Shown here: in pieces, positions 60,503-64,000 of the stretch
Numbering within the stretch: the first letter of the stretch is position 1
How the letters are laid out: each line of letters starts with the position of its first letter
Assembly (NCBI GenBank): GCA_038211295.1
Contig: JBBQVS010000002.1
Span: 62,001 to 126,000, forward strand
From: JBBQVS01 sp038211295
GTDB lineage: Bacteria; Chloroflexota; Ktedonobacteria; Ktedonobacterales; Ktedonobacteraceae
Length of the DNA: 64,000 nt
Direction: 5' to 3'
Notes under the pieces: model-generated
What the model was told of the DNA's origin: nothing
Database searches by the model: none
Seen by the model: only the letters and a program-made list of their open reading frames with translations
Position numbers and translations under genes: made by a program

Positions 60503-62040
60503 CGTTCCTCGCTTTTTGAGACACGTGATGGCGCATCCTGTATAAGAGAGGCGATACGCTCAATCATTGTACTGGTGCTCAACATACCGACAAGCGGCAG
60601 AATTACAATCTGTCCGCCACCCGCACGCACGGCTTCGGCTTCTGGGAGTGCTTCGTCCACATAGTCACCACCTTTGACATGAAACGTGGGGCGCAGAATA
60701 TAAATAAGCTCGGTGGGAGTGTCTTCATCAAATAGCACAACCGCGTCAACCGCGTCCAGAGCCGCGACCAGTGCCATGCGGTCACGCTCGTTGTTGATAG
60801 GACGCCCAACTCCCTTTAAGCGGCGCGTACTCCTATCGCTGTTTAGGCCAACGATCAGAATATCGCCCAGAGCACGCGCCTGCCGCAGAAATTGCACATG
60901 ACCAACGTGCAGAATGTCAAAGACTCCATTGGTAAACACAACGCGCTTCCCCCGCTCGCGTTCTGTGTCCAGATACGCCGTAAGCTGTAACAACGCACGC
61001 TGCGAAGTGGGTGCTTCTTTTCGACTATAAGAAGAAAGCACAGGAGTGTTAGCGGCGTATTCGCGCAGGCTCACGCGCTGTAATAGTTCTTGATAGGACA
61101 CAACGGCGGTTCGTTGGCGTGTTACTGCGATGCTCGCCGCGTCAATGCCGATAGCCGCCGCCTCCGCGACGGTTCCCCCCGCCGCGAGCGCGAGGGCCAT
61201 CGCCGAGGCAAACGAGTCACCGGCCCCAACATCGTTCGCGTTAGCGACTGGGTGCGCCGCAAGATGCGTTGCGGTATTGGCACGATCAAGCAAAAGAACC
61301 CCGTGCGCTCCCAACGTGACCGCAACATGCCGCGTTTTCAGTAAAGACAACATCTTGTGCGCGATCTGCTCAACCGACTCAAGTTCCACCGTTTCCTCTT
61401 CCGCGCTGCCAGTAAAGGCGCGTGCCTCTAGCAGGTTAGGCGTCACAATCGTTGCTTCAAGGTTGGCGAAACGGTGCAGAGCTTTCGAGTCAAGCACTAG
61501 CACTTTCGGTTGAGCCGCTTGCAACGATTGTAGCCGCTCAATAAGAGCCGACGAAAGTACACCATAGCGGTAATCGGAGACAACCACAAGATCACACAAT
61601 GGGTACACCGCTTCAAGCGTTGTTAGAAGCTGCTGCTGACTTCCCTCTGCATAAGGTGATGGCCCTTCATCAAAACGCACAACGTATTGACCATCCGCGA
61701 TAATGCGAAGTTTGTGCAATGTTTGCGCGGCTACATCTTCGACAAGCCATTGATCGCTGATACCGCGCTCACGCAGGGCGGCGCGGAGCAAGCCACCCGC
61801 AAGGTCGGCCCCGACAAGTCCGAGGAGGCACACATCGGCTTCGAGGGCGCGAAGATTGGCGGCAGTATTAGCGGCACCACCCGGAATACGATACTCCGCT
61901 CGCTTACTGATGACAGGAACCGGCCCCTCGCTACAGAGGCGAGCGGCAGTACCTTCAAGATAGGTGTCGAGCATGGCATCGCCGAGAACGAGGACGCGGA
62001 GTTGCCGAAACTGGCGCACAAGGTCAACTGCACTACTCAC
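60499..62040 (-). CDS. hldE: bifunctional heptose-7-phosphate kinase / heptose-1-phosphate adenylyltransferase
   Basis: Product of 513 aa, slightly longer than E. coli HldE (~477). N-terminal ribokinase-type kinase: GGAANTAANLRAL, and NDVGAGDSFASAMALAL with the catalytic Asp. C-terminal nucleotidyltransferase: FTNGVFDILHVGHVQFLRQA with HxGH, and LNSDRSTRRLKG. It makes the 1,7-bisphosphate and later joins the 1-phosphate to AMP, giving ADP-D-glycero-beta-D-manno-heptose. GTG 62040 follows AGGAGCCG and overlaps the gmhB end by 8 bp. The epimerase HldD is not in the window. Confidence 0.93.
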   Translation of the reverse strand: MSSAVDLVRQFRQLRVLVLGDAMLDTYLEGTAARLCSEGPVPVISKRAEYRIPGGAANTAANLRALEADVCLLGLVGADLAGGLLRAALRERGISDQWLVEDVAAQTLHKLRIIADGQYVVRFDEGPSPYAEGSQQQLLTTLEAVYPLCDLVVVSDYRYGVLSSALIERLQSLQAAQPKVLVLDSKALHRFANLEATIVTPNLLEARAFTGSAEEETVELESVEQIAHKMLSLLKTRHVAVTLGAHGVLLLDRANTATHLAAHPVANANDVGAGDSFASAMALALAAGGTVAEAAAIGIDAASIAVTRQRTAVVSYQELLQRVSLREYAANTPVLSSYSRKEAPTSQRALLQLTAYLDTERERGKRVVFTNGVFDILHVGHVQFLRQARALGDILIVGLNSDRSTRRLKGVGRPINNERDRMALVAALDAVDAVVLFDEDTPTELIYILRPTFHVKGGDYVDEALPEAEAVRAGGGQIVILPLVGMLSTSTMIERIASLIQDAPSRVSKSEER

Positions 62041-62680
62041 GAGCGGCTCCTGCTGAAATATCCTGTATACTCTGTCGCACCTGCCACTTCGCTGGCCGAT
62101 ATACCAGGTTTGGTGTCGTTGTTACTTCGACGTGCTCGATGATGCGGAGAGCGGAGAGCGTATCGCGAGCCACAAAGGTCGGCACCCGCAACGGGTGTTG
62201 CGGCAAAGACTCGGTATCGAGATCGACAAGAATAGTGCGGCAACCAGCGCGGTTGCCGGCCTCAACATCATCGAGTATGTCACCTACAAACCACGAACGA
62301 CTTAGGTCAAGGTCGTGTTCACGTGCGGCCTGTAACAACATTCCCGGTTGAGGCTTGCGACACGCACACCGAATCGCCAATCCTTCAACCACACCTTCGG
62401 GATGATGCGGACAGTGATAAATGCCATCAACGCGCACACCTAGCTTCACAAGTTCGCTCGTCAGGTACTCATGCATTCGTTGTAGATCGGCCTCCGTGAA
62501 ATACCCACGCGCAATACCGGCCTGGTTTGTAATGACAATCAGGCGGAAATCTTGCTCTTGCAAGGTACGCAACATTGGCCCAATTGCGTCGTAGAGGCGG
62601 AGTTGTTCGGGACGTGAGGGATAGTGTGACGCATGGACAAGCGTTCCGTCGCGGTCAAGAAAGAGGGAGCGGTGGCTCAT
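62033..62680 (-). CDS. gmhB: D-glycero-beta-D-manno-heptose 1,7-bisphosphate 7-phosphatase
   Basis: Product of 215 aa. HAD motif I is FLDRDGTL, with ITNQAGIARGYF as motif II, and the zinc loop CPHHPEG followed by CACRKPQPGM is the GmhB/HisB-N signature. Motif III is WFVGDILDDVEAGNRAG. It removes the 7-phosphate between the two HldE reactions. ATG 62680 overlaps the gmhA stop (ATGA); a GTG at 62689 is a less likely start. Confidence 0.93.
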   Translation of the reverse strand: MSHRSLFLDRDGTLVHASHYPSRPEQLRLYDAIGPMLRTLQEQDFRLIVITNQAGIARGYFTEADLQRMHEYLTSELVKLGVRVDGIYHCPHHPEGVVEGLAIRCACRKPQPGMLLQAAREHDLDLSRSWFVGDILDDVEAGNRAGCRTILVDLDTESLPQHPLRVPTFVARDTLSALRIIEHVEVTTTPNLVYRPAKWQVRQSIQDISAGAARE

Positions 62681-63381
62681 CGCTGCCACTCGTCCTGACT
62701 AGTAACAACTGAAGCAAGCTGTGTTTCGGTGATATCGCACAAAATATGCGTAACAATCATATGCAGTTCCTGTACAAGGGCGGTATCAATGAGCGGAACG
62801 CGCACCGTCACGTCAGCAAGCGTTTCGAGTGTGCTGGCGGCGTCCCCTGTTACCGCCACAACAGTCATACGTCGTTGCCGAGCCGCCTGTGCTGCCGCGA
62901 TAATATTTTCAGACTCGCCGCTTGTGCTGAACGCGAGAAACATATCATCAGGTTGCCCAAAGGCCAGTACCTGCCGCGCGAAAATGTCGCGATAGCCATA
63001 ATCATTCGCGACTGCTGTAATAATGGCGGTGTCCGTTGTCAAAGAGAGTACAGGGTATGGCGCACGTTCGCGCTTGAAACGCCCGACTAGCTCCGCCGCG
63101 AAATGTTGCGACTCGGCAGCACTGCCCCCGTTGCCTGCCACCAGTACCTTATGTTGGCTTCGTAGCGTCTCGACAAGATATGAGGCCACAATGGTAAGGA
63201 TGTGCGCGTGTGATGCAAGCTGAGCAAGAGCAGCATCAAGCAGAGTACGCCTGCTGGTAAGAGCATGGACAACAGTGTCATGATACGCTTCGGTAGTTGC
63301 TACCGATGTGAAAGAGGAAACAGAAGGTGTTGATGCGTGCGAGAATTGCTGTATATGCTGCTCTTGACTGGATATATGCAT
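62677..63381 (-). CDS. gmhA: D-sedoheptulose 7-phosphate isomerase
   Basis: Product of 234 aa. SIS domain: VAGNGGSAAESQHFAAELVGRF with the zinc His and Glu, SLTTDTAIITAVANDYGY, and FSTSGESENI; the C-terminal helix VQELHMIVTHILCD carries the other ligands. It converts sedoheptulose 7-phosphate to D-glycero-D-manno-heptose 7-phosphate, the first step. The N-terminal ~35 residues are extra and Ser/Gln-rich. ATG 63381 follows AAGAAGAGATAC. It heads the operon; no clear promoter was found in the 380 bp upstream. Confidence 0.93.
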   Translation of the reverse strand: MHISSQEQHIQQFSHASTPSVSSFTSVATTEAYHDTVVHALTSRRTLLDAALAQLASHAHILTIVASYLVETLRSQHKVLVAGNGGSAAESQHFAAELVGRFKRERAPYPVLSLTTDTAIITAVANDYGYRDIFARQVLAFGQPDDMFLAFSTSGESENIIAAAQAARQRRMTVVAVTGDAASTLETLADVTVRVPLIDTALVQELHMIVTHILCDITETQLASVVTSQDEWQR

Positions 63382-63764
63382 GTATCTCTTCTTTGATCTA
63401 ACGTGTAGACAAACATATTTTTTAACAAGTGCCAACACCTGACTGAGATAAGGGAACACTTGAGAAAGATGTAGAAAAAGTTCATATTTTTCCTCTCATC
63501 GCTTCTAATAGTAACCGAGGTAGCCTATATAATACAAGTCAGCAATACACTTTTTCAGTATTTTCTAACCTCATCTTAATATTTCTCATAAGAGTGTATT
63601 CATACTAGATTGTAGTCTTCTTCTGTAGATACTATAGTAGCAATCGCTCTCTATAAAGGAGCTAAGAGTTCTGCTAGAGAAGTCACAAAGGCGGTACTCA
63701 GATATGACTTCAAGCCCAGCATTGACACCAATGTGTTATACAGTACGTACTAGAAAGAGAAGTT
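63382..63764. other. divergent promoter region, 383 bp
   Basis: AT-rich stretch between gmhA (minus) and the lipid-kinase gene (plus). It contains no gene-like frame with a ribosome-binding site and no strong hairpin. It should hold the promoter of the heptose operon. Confidence 0.35.
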
Positions 63765-63824
63765 ATGTTGAAGGCGAACGAAGAAAAGCGGAATAGGACA
63801 CCTAGCCATCTCCAGGGAGTCTCG

Positions 63825-64000
63825 ATGCGAACAATATTGATTCTCAACCCAACCTCTGGCTCTTCCTCTCTGGCACCCCAGGACAACCAGGCAGAGACGA
63901 GTGAGCAACACGAAGAGGCTATTCTTGCGGGTTTACGCACGCACAATATAGAGCCAGAAGTCTGGCACACCACCCCTGACGATCCCGGCAGCGGACTTGC
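63825..64000 (+). CDS. diacylglycerol-kinase-like lipid kinase, N-terminal part (cut by window end)
   Basis: Read by hand in the plus frame. It begins MRTILILNPTSGSSS, the nucleotide-binding entry of the DAGK catalytic domain (NPxSG), and continues EEAILAGLRTHNIEPEVWHT up to the window edge. ATG 63825 has AGGGAG six bases upstream; an in-frame ATG at 63765 would add 20 polar residues. YegS/DgkB-type enzymes phosphorylate diacylglycerol or similar lipids. Only ~58 residues are visible. Confidence 0.75.
   Translation, partial: MRTILILNPTSGSSSLAPQDNQAETSEQHEEAILAGLRTHNIEPEVWHTTPDDPGSGL

Noticed and set aside
1..64000. tRNA or rRNA genes
   Set aside because: No TTCRANNC T-loop with a matching acceptor stem and CCA-end was seen in the intergenic stretches. 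A tRNAscan run would be decisive.

Overview
The window is a 64 kb piece of a bacterial chromosome of medium GC content, with no rRNA, tRNA, CRISPR array, phage or intact transposon that I can see. The best guess for the host is a soil Chloroflexota of the Ktedonobacteria type. This is an inference from gene content: an XRE-NB-ARC-TPR regulator, two LLM-class F420-type oxidoreductases plus an F420/FMN PPOX-fold protein, an AtuA/acyl-CoA carboxylase cluster, a LIM-DA1 peptidase, and no lipid A or Lpt genes. It is not proven.

Layout. 1-3.8 kb: the end of an amidase, a large STAND-type regulator (minus strand) and a lone receiver domain. 3.9-9.7 kb: a tight plus-strand operon for an unknown sugar or sugar acid (SDR dehydrogenase, LarA-like racemase/epimerase, PGI-like SIS protein, Gfo/Idh/MocA dehydrogenase, TIM-barrel isomerase), closed by a 27-bp perfect hairpin. 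10-13.6 kb: small hydrophilic or low-complexity proteins, a GGQ release-factor-like protein and an F420-type oxidoreductase. 14-18.8 kb: a minimal NRPS (A-PCP-TE, predicted serine code, cysteine in the TE nucleophile position) followed by an exported beta-lactamase-fold protein. 18.8-33.7 kb: mostly housekeeping and redox genes (methyltransferase, second F420 oxidoreductase, SGNH hydrolase, glk operon, FIST protein, nitroreductase, PPOX protein, repeat-bearing membrane protein, pgi, MFS exporter).

33.7-40.2 kb: a long minus-strand run with acyl-CoA dehydrogenase, AtuA and its small partner, carboxyltransferase, a stand-alone biotin carrier, a double GNAT and a LIM-DA1 metallopeptidase. Just upstream lies the debris of a restriction-modification system (40.37-40.73 kb). 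40.9-46.8 kb: haloalkane dehalogenase, APC permease, and a cbiM-cbiQ-cbiO cobalt/nickel importer. 47.2-54.7 kb: a coiled-coil membrane-anchored protein, an ECF sigma factor, a DUF2231-Rieske protein, a methyltransferase, an MscS-like membrane protein, a PRC-barrel-Nramp-type transporter and an SDR.

54.9-63.4 kb: an eight-gene minus-strand operon that makes ADP-D-glycero-beta-D-manno-heptose (gmhA, gmhB, hldE) and carries three family-9 heptosyltransferase-like enzymes and two other glycosyltransferases, mostly with 4-8 bp overlaps. In a probable monoderm this points to a heptose-bearing cell-surface glycan instead of LPS. The window ends inside a diacylglycerol-kinase-like gene.

Many transcription units end in unusually long, near-perfect hairpins (17-28 bp stems), several placed exactly between convergent genes as bidirectional terminators.
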